Shown here one piece after another: positions 32,122-41,397 of a DNA stretch of 64,000 nt. Position numbers and translations under genes: made by a program. The DNA is from Asticcacaulis currens. GTDB taxonomy: Bacteria; Pseudomonadota; Alphaproteobacteria; Caulobacterales; Caulobacteraceae. Under the pieces are notes generated by a model. The model had not been told where the DNA came from and did not search any database. It saw only the letters and a list, made by a program, of their open reading frames with translations. The stretch lies in assembly GCF_028550395.1 (NCBI RefSeq), contig NZ_JAQQKW010000006.1:1-64000 (forward strand), written 5' to 3'. Within the stretch, counting starts at the first letter, position 1. Each line of letters opens with the position of its first letter.

Positions 32122-32447
32122 GCCTTTCGACTCACGTCCTCGACACGGCCCACGGCACCCCGGCCCAGGGGGTCGGGTTGCACCTCCTCAGCGGGCGCGA
32201 AGTGCTGTTTGCCGGAAAGACCGATGCCGATGGCCGCTGCCCGGAGTTGCGCGAGCTGAGCCTGAGCGCCGGGCGGTACCGGCTGGAATTCGATGTGGCC
32301 GACTATTTCCGGGGTAAGGGCGTGACGCTGGCCGAACCGCCGTTTCTCGACCGCGTGGGCATCGACTTCGGTATGGATGGGGTGGGGCATTACCACGTGC
32401 CGCTGCTGGTCAGTCCCTATGGCTATTCGACCTACAGGGGGAGCTGA
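32118..32447 (+). CDS. uraH: 5-Hydroxyisourate hydrolase
   Basis: A 109-residue transthyretin-like protein from ATG 32118 (ATGA overlap); an ATG 12 bases earlier is less likely. Active-site His in STHVLDTAHGTPAQG (residues 4-18), and the diagnostic C-terminal YRGS. It opens the purine ring of 5-hydroxyisourate to OHCU, upstream of UraD. Confidence 0.96.
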   Translation: MSLSTHVLDTAHGTPAQGVGLHLLSGREVLFAGKTDADGRCPELRELSLSAGRYRLEFDVADYFRGKGVTLAEPPFLDRVGIDFGMDGVGHYHVPLLVSPYGYSTYRGS

Positions 32448-32462
32448 TGGGGCGTTCACACC

Positions 32463-33896
32463 ATGACCGATAAGCTGCGCTTCTACCTCGATGGTGAGAT
32501 CGTCACCCTGTCCGGCATCGACCCGACGCAAAGCGTGCTCGACTGGCTGCGCTACACGGCGCGGCGCACCGGCAGCAAGGAAGGCTGTGCCGAGGGCGAT
32601 TGCGGGGCCTGTACGGTGCTGGTGGGCGAGTTGGAAGGTGAGCGCCTAAACTGGCGCGCCGTCAATGCCTGTATCCTGTTTCTGCCCATGCTGGACGGCA
32701 AGGCGCTGATGACCGTTGAAAGCCTGAAAGGCGCGCATCCGGTACAATCGGCAATGGTTGATTTGCACGCCTCGCAGTGCGGTTTCTGCACGCCGGGCAT
32801 TGTGATGTCGCTGGTCGGGCGTTCAATGGGGGCGTGCGGCACGCTGGGCGCCGATCCGGCGGAGGTGCTGGCCGGAAACCTGTGCCGCTGCACGGGCTAC
32901 GGCCCGATCCTCAAGGCCGCCGAACAGGTGGCATCAGTGCCGTTTGACGACGCGCCCGTCCGTGAGGCGCTGCAAAAGCTCCACCGCGACACCCTGTTGG
33001 TCCTCAGCTACGAAGACCCGCTGGCCGGGCTGACGCGCCGGGCCTATGTGCCGTGCAATGTCGATGATCTGGCGGAAATCCTTATCGAAAACCCCGATGT
33101 GCGGCTGATCGCCGGGGCGACCGATGTCGGCCTGTGGGTCAGCAAGCAGCACCGCGTCCTGCCGGAAGTCGCCTTTATCGGTCACCTGATGCGCGACATC
33201 GAGGGGACGGCGCAGGGCGTGCGGCTGGGGGCCGGTGTGCGCTATTCTGAGGCGCGTGCGGCGCTGGCCGACCTGTCGCCCGATCTGGGCGAGCTGATCC
33301 GCCGCATCGGCGCGGTTCAGGTGCGCAATGCCGGCACCATCGGCGGCAATATCGCCAATGGCTCGCCCATCGGCGACATGCCGCCCGCCCTGATCGCGCT
33401 GGGGGCCGAACTGACCCTGCGCCGGGGCGAGACGCGCCGCACCCTGCCGCTGGAGGCCTATTTCCTCGACTATGGCCAGCAGGACCGCCAGCCCGGTGAG
33501 TTTGTCGAAAGCGTCTTTGTGCCCGCGCCGAAAGCCAGTGATGTGGTGCGTATCGTCAAGCTGTCGAAGCGTTTCGATTCCGATATTTCGGCGGTCTGCG
33601 CCGCCGTGCATCTGCGCTTTGACGGGGCGGTGGTGCAGGGCGCGCGGCTGGCCTTTGGCGGTATGGCGGGCACCCCCAAACGCGCTACGCACGCCGAGGC
33701 CGTCCTGACCGGTCACCCGCTGGCGCCGGAGCGGCTGGCACTGGCGGCCGAGGCGCTTCGCGCGGATTTCACGCCGCTCAGCGATGTGCGCGGGTCTGCG
33801 GACTATAGATTAACCGTCGCCGGTAATATTCTGAAAAAACTGTGGTTTGACATTCAGGGTCAAGGCGGTGATGTGCTGGGGGTGGCGCATGGCTGA
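32463..33896 (+). CDS. xdhA: Xanthine dehydrogenase, small subunit (FeS/FAD)
   Basis: A 477-residue subunit with two [2Fe-2S] clusters and an FAD domain. Cluster 1: Cys42, 47, 50 (GCAEGDCGAC) and Cys70. Cluster 2: Cys106, Cys109 (QCGFC), Cys141, Cys143 (CRC). The FAD domain has LIAGATDVGLWVSK and NAGTIGGNIANGSPIGD. It passes electrons from the molybdenum subunit to NAD+. Overlaps xdhB by 8 bases. Confidence 0.97.
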   Translation: MTDKLRFYLDGEIVTLSGIDPTQSVLDWLRYTARRTGSKEGCAEGDCGACTVLVGELEGERLNWRAVNACILFLPMLDGKALMTVESLKGAHPVQSAMVDLHASQCGFCTPGIVMSLVGRSMGACGTLGADPAEVLAGNLCRCTGYGPILKAAEQVASVPFDDAPVREALQKLHRDTLLVLSYEDPLAGLTRRAYVPCNVDDLAEILIENPDVRLIAGATDVGLWVSKQHRVLPEVAFIGHLMRDIEGTAQGVRLGAGVRYSEARAALADLSPDLGELIRRIGAVQVRNAGTIGGNIANGSPIGDMPPALIALGAELTLRRGETRRTLPLEAYFLDYGQQDRQPGEFVESVFVPAPKASDVVRIVKLSKRFDSDISAVCAAVHLRFDGAVVQGARLAFGGMAGTPKRATHAEAVLTGHPLAPERLALAAEALRADFTPLSDVRGSADYRLTVAGNILKKLWFDIQGQGGDVLGVAHG

Positions 33897-36213
33897 GCAC
33901 GCTCACACCCCCCCACCTCATACCCCAAAAGTCCATACCTCAAAGGTCCATACGTCTCTGGCCCACGACAGCGCCCCCCTGCACGTCAGTGGCACCGCCC
34001 TCTATGCCGATGATGTGGCCGAACCGGCGGGGATGCTGCATCTGGCCTTTGGGCGCGCCCCGCACGCCCACGCGAAGATCGTAAGTCTGGACCTCAGCGC
34101 CGTGCGCGCCGCGCCGGGCGTGGTTGCCGTCTTCACTGCTGCCGACATCCCCGGCGACAACAATGTCGCGCCGGTGGCCAGGGATGACCGGCTGCTGGCC
34201 GCCGACGAAGTGGTGTTTATGGGCCAGCCGGTGTTTCTGGTCGCCGCCACCTCGGCCAAGGCCGCGCGTGTGGCGGCGAAGCTGGGCCGCATCGACTACG
34301 AAGCCTTGCCCGCCCTATTGACCATTGCCGAGGCCAAGGCCGCCCACAGCCTGATCGAGGCGTCGCAGGTCATGCGTCGCGGCGATATGGCAGAGCTTGC
34401 GGCCGCACCACATCGGATTCAGGGGGCCCTGGAGATCGGCGGGCAGGACCATTTCTACCTCGAAGGCCAGATCAGCGTTGCCACGCCGATGGAGCAGGGC
34501 GGGGTGCACCTTTTGTGTTCGACGCAGCATCCGTCCGAGGTGCAGCATCTGGTGGCACACCTTCTGGGCGTCACCTCCGCCGATGTGACGGTGGAAGTGC
34601 GGCGCATGGGCGGCGGCTTTGGCGGCAAGGAAACGCAGGCCTCGCTGTTTGCGGCGGCAGCGGCTTTGGTGGCGGCCAAAACCGGTCGCCCGGCCAAGTA
34701 TCGCGCCGACCGCGACGAGGACATGAAGATCACCGGTAAGCGGCATGATTTCACCGCCAACTACGACGTGGCCTTTGATAACGAGGGGCGCATCCGGGCG
34801 CTGCGGCTGGAGCTGGCTTCGCGCTGTGGCTGTTCGACCGACCTGTCGCCCGCGATCAATGACCGGGCCATGTTCCACGCCGATAACTGCTATTTTCTTG
34901 AAAATGTTGAGATTGTCTCGCATCGCTACCGCACCCATACCGTTTCCAATACCGCCTTTCGCGGCTTTGGCGGGCCGCAGGGGATGCTGGCCATCGAGCG
35001 GGTGATGGACGCCATTGCCCTGCATCTGGGGCGTGATCCGCTGAGCGTGCGCCAGACCAACTTCTACGGCCCTGAGCGCAATCTAACGCCGTATCAGATG
35101 GCGGTGACAGATTTCGTTGCCGACCGCCTCGTTGAGGAGTTGAAAACCGCCGCCGATTACGACGTCCGCAAGGCTGAGATCGACGCCTTCAATGCGTCGC
35201 ATCCCTATCTGCGGCGCGGCATTGCCTGCACGCCGGTCAAGTTCGGTATCTCCTTTACCACCAGCCACCTCAATCAGGCCGGGGCCCTGGTCCACGCCTA
35301 TGTCGATGGCTCGATTGCGCTCAATCACGGCGGCACTGAGATGGGGCAGGGGCTGAATACCAAGGTGGCGCAGATCGTCGCCGACGTCTTCGGTCTGGGG
35401 CTGGAACGTATTCGCATCACGTCAACGCGCACGGACAAGGTGCCCAATACCTCGGCCACAGCGGCCTCCTCAGGGACGGACCTCAACGGCTGGGCGGCGT
35501 GGAACGCGGCCACTACCATCCGCGAACGGCTGGCCGAACTGATGGCTGCACGCAACGACGTGGCGGCGGACAGCGTGGTGTTTGAAGGCGGCGTGGTGCG
35601 CGCGGGTGACGAGGTGCTGGGCTTTGCCGAGGTCTGTCGGCTGGCGCATCTCAACCGGATTTCGCTGTCGGCCACGGGCTTCTACGCCACGCCGAAAATC
35701 CATTACGACCGCAAGACGCACACCGGGCGGCCCTTCCTCTACTTCGCCTATGGGGCAGCGGTGTCAGAGGTGCTCATCGACACCTTTACCGGTGAGCATA
35801 AGGTGCTGCGCGCCGATATCCTGCACGATGTCGGACGCTCCATCAATCCGGCGCTCGATCTGGGTCAGATTGAGGGCGCCTATTTGCAGGGGCAGGGCTG
35901 GCTGACCTTTGAGGAGCTGGTCTATGACGCCAAAGGGCGGCTTCTGACGCACGCCCCTTCGACCTATAAGATCCCCTGCGCCTCCGACCGGCCGGCCGTG
36001 ATGAATATCCATCTGTGGCGGGCGGGCGACAACCGCGAACCGACCATCCACCGCTCCAAGGCCGTAGGCGAGCCGCCCTTCATGCTGGCCAACAGCGTGT
36101 TTTCGGCCCTGACCTGTGCGGTGGCGGCGGCAACCGGCGACCCGCGCCCGACGCTCGATGCCCCGGCGACGCCGGAACGTATCTTGCGGGCGGTTAAGGG
36201 GAGCAGCCTGTGA
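33889..36213 (+). CDS. xdhB: Xanthine dehydrogenase, molybdopterin subunit
   Basis: A 774-residue molybdenum subunit from ATG 33889, which overlaps the xdhA stop. Hydroxylates hypoxanthine and xanthine to urate. Motifs: RRMGGGFGGKE, NTAFRGFGGPQGML, GTEMGQGLNTKVAQI and the catalytic Glu in SKAVGEPPFML. The N-terminus has an unusual His/Pro/Ser-rich leader with a short tandem repeat (PKVHTSKVHTS) before the usual start of the fold at about residue 25. Confidence 0.96.
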   Translation: MAEHAHTPPPHTPKVHTSKVHTSLAHDSAPLHVSGTALYADDVAEPAGMLHLAFGRAPHAHAKIVSLDLSAVRAAPGVVAVFTAADIPGDNNVAPVARDDRLLAADEVVFMGQPVFLVAATSAKAARVAAKLGRIDYEALPALLTIAEAKAAHSLIEASQVMRRGDMAELAAAPHRIQGALEIGGQDHFYLEGQISVATPMEQGGVHLLCSTQHPSEVQHLVAHLLGVTSADVTVEVRRMGGGFGGKETQASLFAAAAALVAAKTGRPAKYRADRDEDMKITGKRHDFTANYDVAFDNEGRIRALRLELASRCGCSTDLSPAINDRAMFHADNCYFLENVEIVSHRYRTHTVSNTAFRGFGGPQGMLAIERVMDAIALHLGRDPLSVRQTNFYGPERNLTPYQMAVTDFVADRLVEELKTAADYDVRKAEIDAFNASHPYLRRGIACTPVKFGISFTTSHLNQAGALVHAYVDGSIALNHGGTEMGQGLNTKVAQIVADVFGLGLERIRITSTRTDKVPNTSATAASSGTDLNGWAAWNAATTIRERLAELMAARNDVAADSVVFEGGVVRAGDEVLGFAEVCRLAHLNRISLSATGFYATPKIHYDRKTHTGRPFLYFAYGAAVSEVLIDTFTGEHKVLRADILHDVGRSINPALDLGQIEGAYLQGQGWLTFEELVYDAKGRLLTHAPSTYKIPCASDRPAVMNIHLWRAGDNREPTIHRSKAVGEPPFMLANSVFSALTCAVAAATGDPRPTLDAPATPERILRAVKGSSL

Positions 36214-37163
36214 ACTGGGTCGCCAAAGCCCTTGATCTGCTGGCTAAAGAGCCGCTGGCCATGGTCTCGCTGCTGGCCGTCGAAGGTTCGACGCCGCGCG
36301 AGGCCGGGACGCGGATGCTGGTCACCGCAAAGGCCATCTACGGCACGATTGGCGGCGGCAATCTGGAGTTTCAGTGCATTGATCAGGCGCGGCTGGCCCT
36401 GAAACACCCCCCCGGCACCTGGCGCATTCAGGACTATCCGCTAGGGGTGCTGCTGGGGCAATGCTGCGGTGGCCGGGTGCGGGTGATGATCGAGCACCTC
36501 GACCCGGCGGAGACGGACTGGCTGGAGGCCGTGCGCGGCCTTGACACCTTTACCTTGCGCAGCGATCTGCACGCCGGTGGGGTCCGCCGTCGCCTGAGCG
36601 AAGCGGTGCCCAATCTGTCAGCGCGCGGCCCGGTGCCGGTGGTCGGGGATCACCTGATCGAGCGCTTGGGTCAACCGTTGATGCCTGTGCTGATGTTCGG
36701 CGCGGGCCATGTCGGCATCGCCATTGCGCGCGTGCTGGAGGGCCTGCCGTTTCACCTGCGCTGGTGCGATGACCGCACCGATGTGCCGGAAGGCGTCCTG
36801 ATTGGCGATGCCCAGACCCTGTGTGCCGAGGCCGAGGCGGGGACCGGCCTGACCCTGATCCTGACCCACGACCACGCGCTCGATTATGAACTGACCAGAG
36901 CGGCACTGCGCTCGCCCGCGCGGTTTATCGGCCTGATCGGCTCAGCCACCAAGCGCGCCCGCTTCTTCAGCCGTTTGCGCAAGGACGGCTTTGCCGAAGA
37001 CCAGATCGCGCGTATCACCTGCCCCATCGGTCTGCCCGGCATTACGGGCAAGGCCCCGGAGGTGATCGCGGTTGCCGTCGCCGCGCAGTTGCTTCAAATT
37101 ACAGATAAAATCCGCACCCTGACCGAGGATACCCGTCATGACCAAACCCTTCCCGTCGCTTGA
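36210..37163 (+). CDS. xdhC: XdhC, molybdenum-cofactor chaperone
   Basis: A 317-residue protein starting at GTG 36210 (overlap GTGA with xdhB). It binds Mo cofactor, helps its sulfuration and inserts it in XdhB. The N-terminal XdhC_CoxI domain has VSLLAVEGSTPREAGTRMLV and GTIGGGNLEFQ; the C-terminal Rossmann domain has MFGAGHVGIAIARVL and FIGLIGSATKRARF. The adenine deaminase gene starts 26 bases before its end. Confidence 0.95.
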   Translation: MNWVAKALDLLAKEPLAMVSLLAVEGSTPREAGTRMLVTAKAIYGTIGGGNLEFQCIDQARLALKHPPGTWRIQDYPLGVLLGQCCGGRVRVMIEHLDPAETDWLEAVRGLDTFTLRSDLHAGGVRRRLSEAVPNLSARGPVPVVGDHLIERLGQPLMPVLMFGAGHVGIAIARVLEGLPFHLRWCDDRTDVPEGVLIGDAQTLCAEAEAGTGLTLILTHDHALDYELTRAALRSPARFIGLIGSATKRARFFSRLRKDGFAEDQIARITCPIGLPGITGKAPEVIAVAVAAQLLQITDKIRTLTEDTRHDQTLPVA

Positions 37164-38157
37164 CGCCTTTATCGCCGGTCTGCCCAAGGCCGAACTGCAC
37201 CTGCATATCGAAGGCTCGCTGGAGCCGGAGCTGATGTTCGCGCTGGCGCAACGCAACAAAATCGCCCTGCCGTTCAAATCGGTCGAAGAGGTGCGCGCGG
37301 CCTACGAATTTTCCAACCTTCAGGACTTCCTCGACATCTACTATCAGGGGGCCGATGTCCTGCGCACCGAAGACGACTTCCACGACCTCGCCAAGGCCTA
37401 TTTCGACCGCGCCCACGCCGACAGCGTGCGCCACGCCGAAATCTTCTTCGACCCGCAAACCCATACCGACCGCGGTATCCCGATGTCGGTGGTGATGGAC
37501 GGCCTGACCTCGGGCATGAAGGCGGCCGAAGCCGAATACGGCCTGACCTACAAGCTGATCCTGTGCTTCCTGCGCCACCTCGATGAGGACGCGGCCTTTG
37601 CCACCTTAAAGGCCGCCGAGCCGTTTCTCGACCGCCTGACCGGGGTGGGGCTCGACTCGTCCGAAGTCGGCCACCCGCCATCGAAATTCGCCCGCGTGTT
37701 TGAGGCCGCCGGCGCTCTGGGCCTCAAGAAAGTCGCCCACGCCGGCGAGGAGGGGCCGCCCGAATACGTCCACGAAGCGCTGGATATCCTCAAGGTGGAC
37801 CGCATCGACCACGGCAACCGCTCATTGGAAGACGCGCACCTGACTTCGCGGCTGGCGCGTCTGGGCCTGACGCTGACCGTCTGTCCGTTGTCGAACCTCA
37901 AACTGTGCGTGGTCAACGACATGGCGCAGCACCCCATCCGCACCATGCTGAACAAGGGCCTGCGCGCCACGCTCAATTCCGACGATCCGGCCTATTTCGG
38001 CGGCTATGTGAACGACAACTATCGCGCCGTGGCGGCGTCGGGTTTGGTCGATCGCGACGACCTGATCACGCTGGCACGCAATTCGTTTCTGGGGTCCTTC
38101 CTCAGCGATGCGGAGGTGTTTAAGCACCTCGATGCCATCGACACGTACACAAGTTAA
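37138..38157 (+). CDS. Adenine deaminase (adenosine-deaminase family type 2)
   Basis: A 339-residue TIM-barrel metal-dependent deaminase. Metal motif AELHLHIEGSLEPELM; SVRHAEIFFDPQTH; the catalytic HAGEEGPPEYVHEALDILKVDRIDHG; and TLNSDDPAYFGGY. The SLEP segment, 'EEGPPEYV' and length fit the Aah1-type adenine deaminase better than true adenosine deaminase. It feeds hypoxanthine to the xanthine dehydrogenase encoded just before. A palindromic repeat array follows the gene. Confidence 0.92.
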   Translation: MTKPFPSLDAFIAGLPKAELHLHIEGSLEPELMFALAQRNKIALPFKSVEEVRAAYEFSNLQDFLDIYYQGADVLRTEDDFHDLAKAYFDRAHADSVRHAEIFFDPQTHTDRGIPMSVVMDGLTSGMKAAEAEYGLTYKLILCFLRHLDEDAAFATLKAAEPFLDRLTGVGLDSSEVGHPPSKFARVFEAAGALGLKKVAHAGEEGPPEYVHEALDILKVDRIDHGNRSLEDAHLTSRLARLGLTLTVCPLSNLKLCVVNDMAQHPIRTMLNKGLRATLNSDDPAYFGGYVNDNYRAVAASGLVDRDDLITLARNSFLGSFLSDAEVFKHLDAIDTYTS

Positions 38158-38159
38158 GC

Positions 38160-38372
38160 ACCTCCCCTGATTTCAGGGGAGGGTGGCCCGAAGGGCCGGG
38201 TGGGGTTATGCCCCCCTCAAGAGCGGATTTCGTTCAAATTGAATCGAAAATCCGCTCTAAGCTTTTGTTAGGTTGCGCATTTTATTCCGAAAACCGTGGC
38301 ACACTTTTCGGAATGCGCTTTAACCCCCCTCCGGCTCGCCGACACCTCCCCCGTAAACAGGGGAGGAGGAAA
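38160..38372. repeat. Intergenic palindromic repeats before guaD
   Basis: Three hairpin units: CCTCCCCTGA/TCAGGGGAGG-type (about 38161-38180), a 39-bp dyad AGAGCGGATTT (38220-38230)/AAATCCGCTCT (38248-38258), and a 'cctccggc...ccgtaaacaggggaggagg' unit at about 38329-38370. They resemble the repeat found inside the allantoate amidohydrolase gene. The guaD Shine-Dalgarno (GGAGGA) is part of the last unit. Confidence 0.65.
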
Positions 38373-38377
38373 GAAAA

Positions 38378-39730
38378 ATGACCACACCCCGTTCTTTCAA
38401 AGGCACCTTCTTCCATGCGCCCGTCTGCGGCGGCATTGAGGTCCTGCGCGACACCCTGATCCGCTGCGACGCGGAGGGCCGAATCCTTGAGGTGCTGCGC
38501 CCCGACGCGCCGACCTATGCCGAAGCCCTGTCCGAAGAGCGCGTCGCCGGGCGGCTGGAAACCCTGCCTGAGGGCACCTACGCCCTGCCGGGTTTTTGCG
38601 ACCTGCACATCCACGCGCCGCAGTGGCTGCAACTGGGCAAGGCGCTGGACGTGCCGCTGGAGGTCTGGCTGCAAAAACACACCTTCCCGCTGGAAGCGCG
38701 CTATGCCGACCTGTCCTTCGCGCGCCGTGCTTACGAAGGGCTGGTGGACGACCTCCTGTCGAACGGCACCACCACGGCCCTCTACTTCGCCACCCAGCAT
38801 CAGGACGCCACGCGCCTTCTGGCCGACATCTGTCTGACCAAGGGGCAGCGCGCCCTGATCGGCAAGGTGGCGATGGACAATCCGGAGCAATGCCCGGACT
38901 TCTACGTCGAATCCACCGACGCCGCCCTGCGCGGCACCAAAGCCTTTATCGACCACGTGCGCAGCCTCAACAGCGACCTTATCAAGCCGGTGGTCACGCC
39001 GCGCTTTATCGCCTCGTGCACCGATGCGGCGCTGGAAGGGCTGGGCGACATCGCGCGCCGCTGCGGCTGCCACGTTCAGACCCACTGCTCCGAAAGCGAC
39101 TGGGAACACAACTACGTCCTCGACCGCCACGGCCGCGAAGATACCGACAGTCTGGACCGCTTCGGCCTTTTGACACGGCACACCGTGCTGGCCCACGCCA
39201 ACTTCATCTCCGACGCCAATATGCAGACGATCCATGACCGCGGCGCCGGCGTCGCCCATTGCCCGCTGTCCAACTACTACTTTTCCAACGCCGTCTTCCC
39301 CCTCAAACGCGCGCTGGAAAAGGGCGTGCGCGTCGGGCTCGGCACCGATATTTCGGGCGGGCCGTCGGCCTCGATCTATGACAATATGCGCTGGGCCGTC
39401 GCCTCGTCCCGCGCCCTGCACGACGGCGTCGATGCGCGCCTGCACTGGGACAACCGCGGCATCCGCGACAGCCAGATTGACTGGCGCACCGCCTTCTACC
39501 TCGCCACCAAAGGCGGGGCCGAAGCCCTGGACCTGCCCGTCGGCAGCTTTGAGCCCGGTCGCTATTTCGACGCGCAACTGATTGATCCGCAAGCGCCAAC
39601 GGGGACCATCCGCCTGATGGACGACCTCGATAGCGACGCCGATGTGCTGCAAAAAATCGTCTATACGGCCTCAAAAGCCAATATCGCGCGCGTCTGGGTC
39701 GCGGCACAATGCGTCGTTGGATCGGTCTAA
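38378..39730 (+). CDS. guaD: Guanine deaminase
   Basis: A 450-residue amidohydrolase that turns guanine into xanthine. Zinc motif GFCDLHIHAPQW (residues 69-80), HVQTHCSESDWEHNYV, VLAHANFISD and GLGTDISGGPSASIYDNMRWA. Length and motifs fit the GuaD/GDA family. It is separated from the main operon by a 220-bp repeat region, so it may have its own promoter, but it completes the set of purine entry points. Confidence 0.96.
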   Translation: MTTPRSFKGTFFHAPVCGGIEVLRDTLIRCDAEGRILEVLRPDAPTYAEALSEERVAGRLETLPEGTYALPGFCDLHIHAPQWLQLGKALDVPLEVWLQKHTFPLEARYADLSFARRAYEGLVDDLLSNGTTTALYFATQHQDATRLLADICLTKGQRALIGKVAMDNPEQCPDFYVESTDAALRGTKAFIDHVRSLNSDLIKPVVTPRFIASCTDAALEGLGDIARRCGCHVQTHCSESDWEHNYVLDRHGREDTDSLDRFGLLTRHTVLAHANFISDANMQTIHDRGAGVAHCPLSNYYFSNAVFPLKRALEKGVRVGLGTDISGGPSASIYDNMRWAVASSRALHDGVDARLHWDNRGIRDSQIDWRTAFYLATKGGAEALDLPVGSFEPGRYFDAQLIDPQAPTGTIRLMDDLDSDADVLQKIVYTASKANIARVWVAAQCVVGSV

Positions 39731-40127
39731 GGATTCCGGGGTCAGTTGACCCCGGACCCCGGACCCCGGATATGAGGGCGCGATTGCTTAAGACTGAGTG
39801 TGAGGTGGGGCAGGTTTAGCCACGAAAAGCACAAAAAGCACGAACGCGAGCCTGTGGCACAGGCCTGCGCCTGACGTATCAAATGCTGTGTTTTGCCACG
39901 CAAGATTTATAGAAACCACAGATGACACAGATTTCACAGATTATCCGTGTCTGTGTCACGCAGAGGCGCGTAGCGCCAATCTGTGCCATCTGTGAAATCT
40001 GTGGTTCAAAATCTTTCGGCGCGCAGCGCCCCTCACTCGCGCAGGCCGCACAAAGGTCAGGCCCCTGCGGGCCAGGCGTTTCAGCACAAAGAGGTTCGTG
40101 GCGTTCGTGCCGTTCGTGGTGACTCCT
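39731..40127. repeat. Nested inverted array of 9-nt periodic repeats
   Basis: Outer arms: 39820-39847 has three 9-mers of type CACGAAAAG, and 40094-40121 has the inverted form (GTTCGTGGC type). Inner arms: 39914-39942 has three 9-mers of type CACAGATTT, and 39978-40006 has their inverted form. So two different 9-nt repeat families, both with CAC every nine bases, form nested inverted repeats around a 35-bp centre. No frame here looks coding. Confidence 0.75.
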
Positions 40128-40820
40128 TCACCCCGTATCCAGCGGGAACAGATCAGGCCACAACAGGTTGAGATCCGCGCGGCTAAACTGCTTGAGCCCT
40201 TTCAGGATCGTCTCCCGCGTCTCGCCCCTGGCATAAAAGGCTCTGAGCCGGTCACCGTGGATGATTTCCACATCCTCGTCATGGATCAGACCGAAATCGT
40301 GGTACGCCAGCAAGGCATCTTGCGGTCGGGGGATGGCCACTGTGTTCAGGACGCGCTCACGCAAGGCCGCCTCCTGCGGCGTCAGGGGCCGCGAAGGCGG
40401 CTTGGGCATCCGAGGTTCGCGTTTAGCCTCCGCCGGCGGTACGGACGCGGGTTGAGGTTTGGCTTCGGGATGTGGCTCGGTCCGGGCGCGCGCCGCGGCC
40501 CTCATCCGTTCAATCTGCGCCTTGAGTTCACCGACGGGATCGCGGTCCAGCCAGTGGCCGGGTTCGTCGGGCGTATTTTTCAGCTTTTGATTGTCAACGG
40601 AGGCGATGGGGAGCCTATGGGCCTGCGTCTCGGACGCGTCGCAGCGGGCATAGAGACGCTCGATCATCAGCACCGTGCGCATACCCTTGGTGACTTCGTC
40701 CGGCGTTTCGGGCGCGTCCATCGCGGTCAGCGCCCTCAGCATCCGGTCCGCATAGGCACGCAAATGCGCGCGCCGCTGTTCCGGGGTCAAAGGGGCTGCC
40801 ATGTCCGTCGTCTCGGTCAT
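40128..40820 (-). CDS. Conserved-type hypothetical cytoplasmic protein
   Basis: A 230-residue protein from ATG 40820 (MTETTDMAAPLTPEQRR); the earlier start would add 39 residues of low-complexity sequence. The N-terminal 80 residues are helical (LTPEQRRAHLRAYADRMLRALTAM ... TKGMRTVLMIERLYARCD), followed by a Pro/Ala/Arg linker and a second helical domain (LTPQEAALRERVLN...). I do not recognise the family. No signal peptide. Unknown function. Confidence 0.7.
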   Translation of the reverse strand: MTETTDMAAPLTPEQRRAHLRAYADRMLRALTAMDAPETPDEVTKGMRTVLMIERLYARCDASETQAHRLPIASVDNQKLKNTPDEPGHWLDRDPVGELKAQIERMRAAARARTEPHPEAKPQPASVPPAEAKREPRMPKPPSRPLTPQEAALRERVLNTVAIPRPQDALLAYHDFGLIHDEDVEIIHGDRLRAFYARGETRETILKGLKQFSRADLNLLWPDLFPLDTG

Positions 40821-40940
40821 GCGCCCAAGGGTAACCGCGCTTTTTCCGGTGGGGATAGATTTCGCGCCCCTAAACCGGGTGCAGGGGCCGTGCCCCTGCC
40901 CGCCGGAGGCTCTTGAACGGCCAAACACATCGGCCAAAAA

Positions 40941-41267
40941 TCAGATAGAGAAACTGACACCACAGCCGCAGGACGATTTGGCCTGCGGATTGAGGATTTT
41001 GAACTGCGCGCCGACCAGTTCTTCGACATAGTCGATGATAGACCCGGCCAGCAGGGGGGCCGAGACCTCGTCGATCAGGGCCTGAGCGCCATCATAGGCG
41101 ATGACGGTATCGCCGTCTTCGGGGGCTTCGACCAGATCGAGCTGGTATTGGAAGCCGGAGCAGCCGCCGCCTTCGACGGCGACGCGCAACAGGATCGGGT
41201 GCCCGGCGTCGGCGGACAGGCGGTTGAGGTGGCGCGCGGCGCTGGCGGAAAGCGTAATCGGGTTCAT
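40941..41267 (-). CDS. erpA: Iron-sulfur cluster insertion protein ErpA
   Basis: A 108-residue A-type carrier. The three cluster ligands are Cys36 (GGGCSGFQYQ), Cys100 and Cys102 (SSCGCGVSF). It delivers FeS clusters to client enzymes such as those of isoprenoid synthesis. Divergent from dgt, with a 130-bp shared promoter region that contains a TTTGCATTGCAAA palindrome. Confidence 0.95.
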   Translation of the reverse strand: MNPITLSASAARHLNRLSADAGHPILLRVAVEGGGCSGFQYQLDLVEAPEDGDTVIAYDGAQALIDEVSAPLLAGSIIDYVEELVGAQFKILNPQAKSSCGCGVSFSI

Positions 41268-41329
41268 GGGCGCAATATAGCGCGGGGCGGGCGTGAGTTT
41301 TAGGGGGCTCAGTTATTTTTTGTCATGAA

Positions 41330-41342
41330 TTTGCATTGCAAA
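41330..41342. promoter_or_regulatory. TTTGCATTGCAAA palindrome between erpA and dgt
   Basis: A 13-bp dyad 56 bp before the dgt start codon. The same 13 bases occur at 46733-46745 before the YciA-like gene. A shared operator is possible; no known regulator is recognised. Confidence 0.4.
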
Positions 41343-41397
41343 TTGGCGCGGAGAGGGGGATTTAGGGCGTGAACTCCACTGCGAAAGTCCGATCCCT

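Noticed and set aside
40098-40916. A 272-codon open frame on the plus strand
   Set aside because: Shadow of the minus-strand gene at 40128-40820. The plus frame is Arg/Gly-rich and begins inside the 9-nt repeats.
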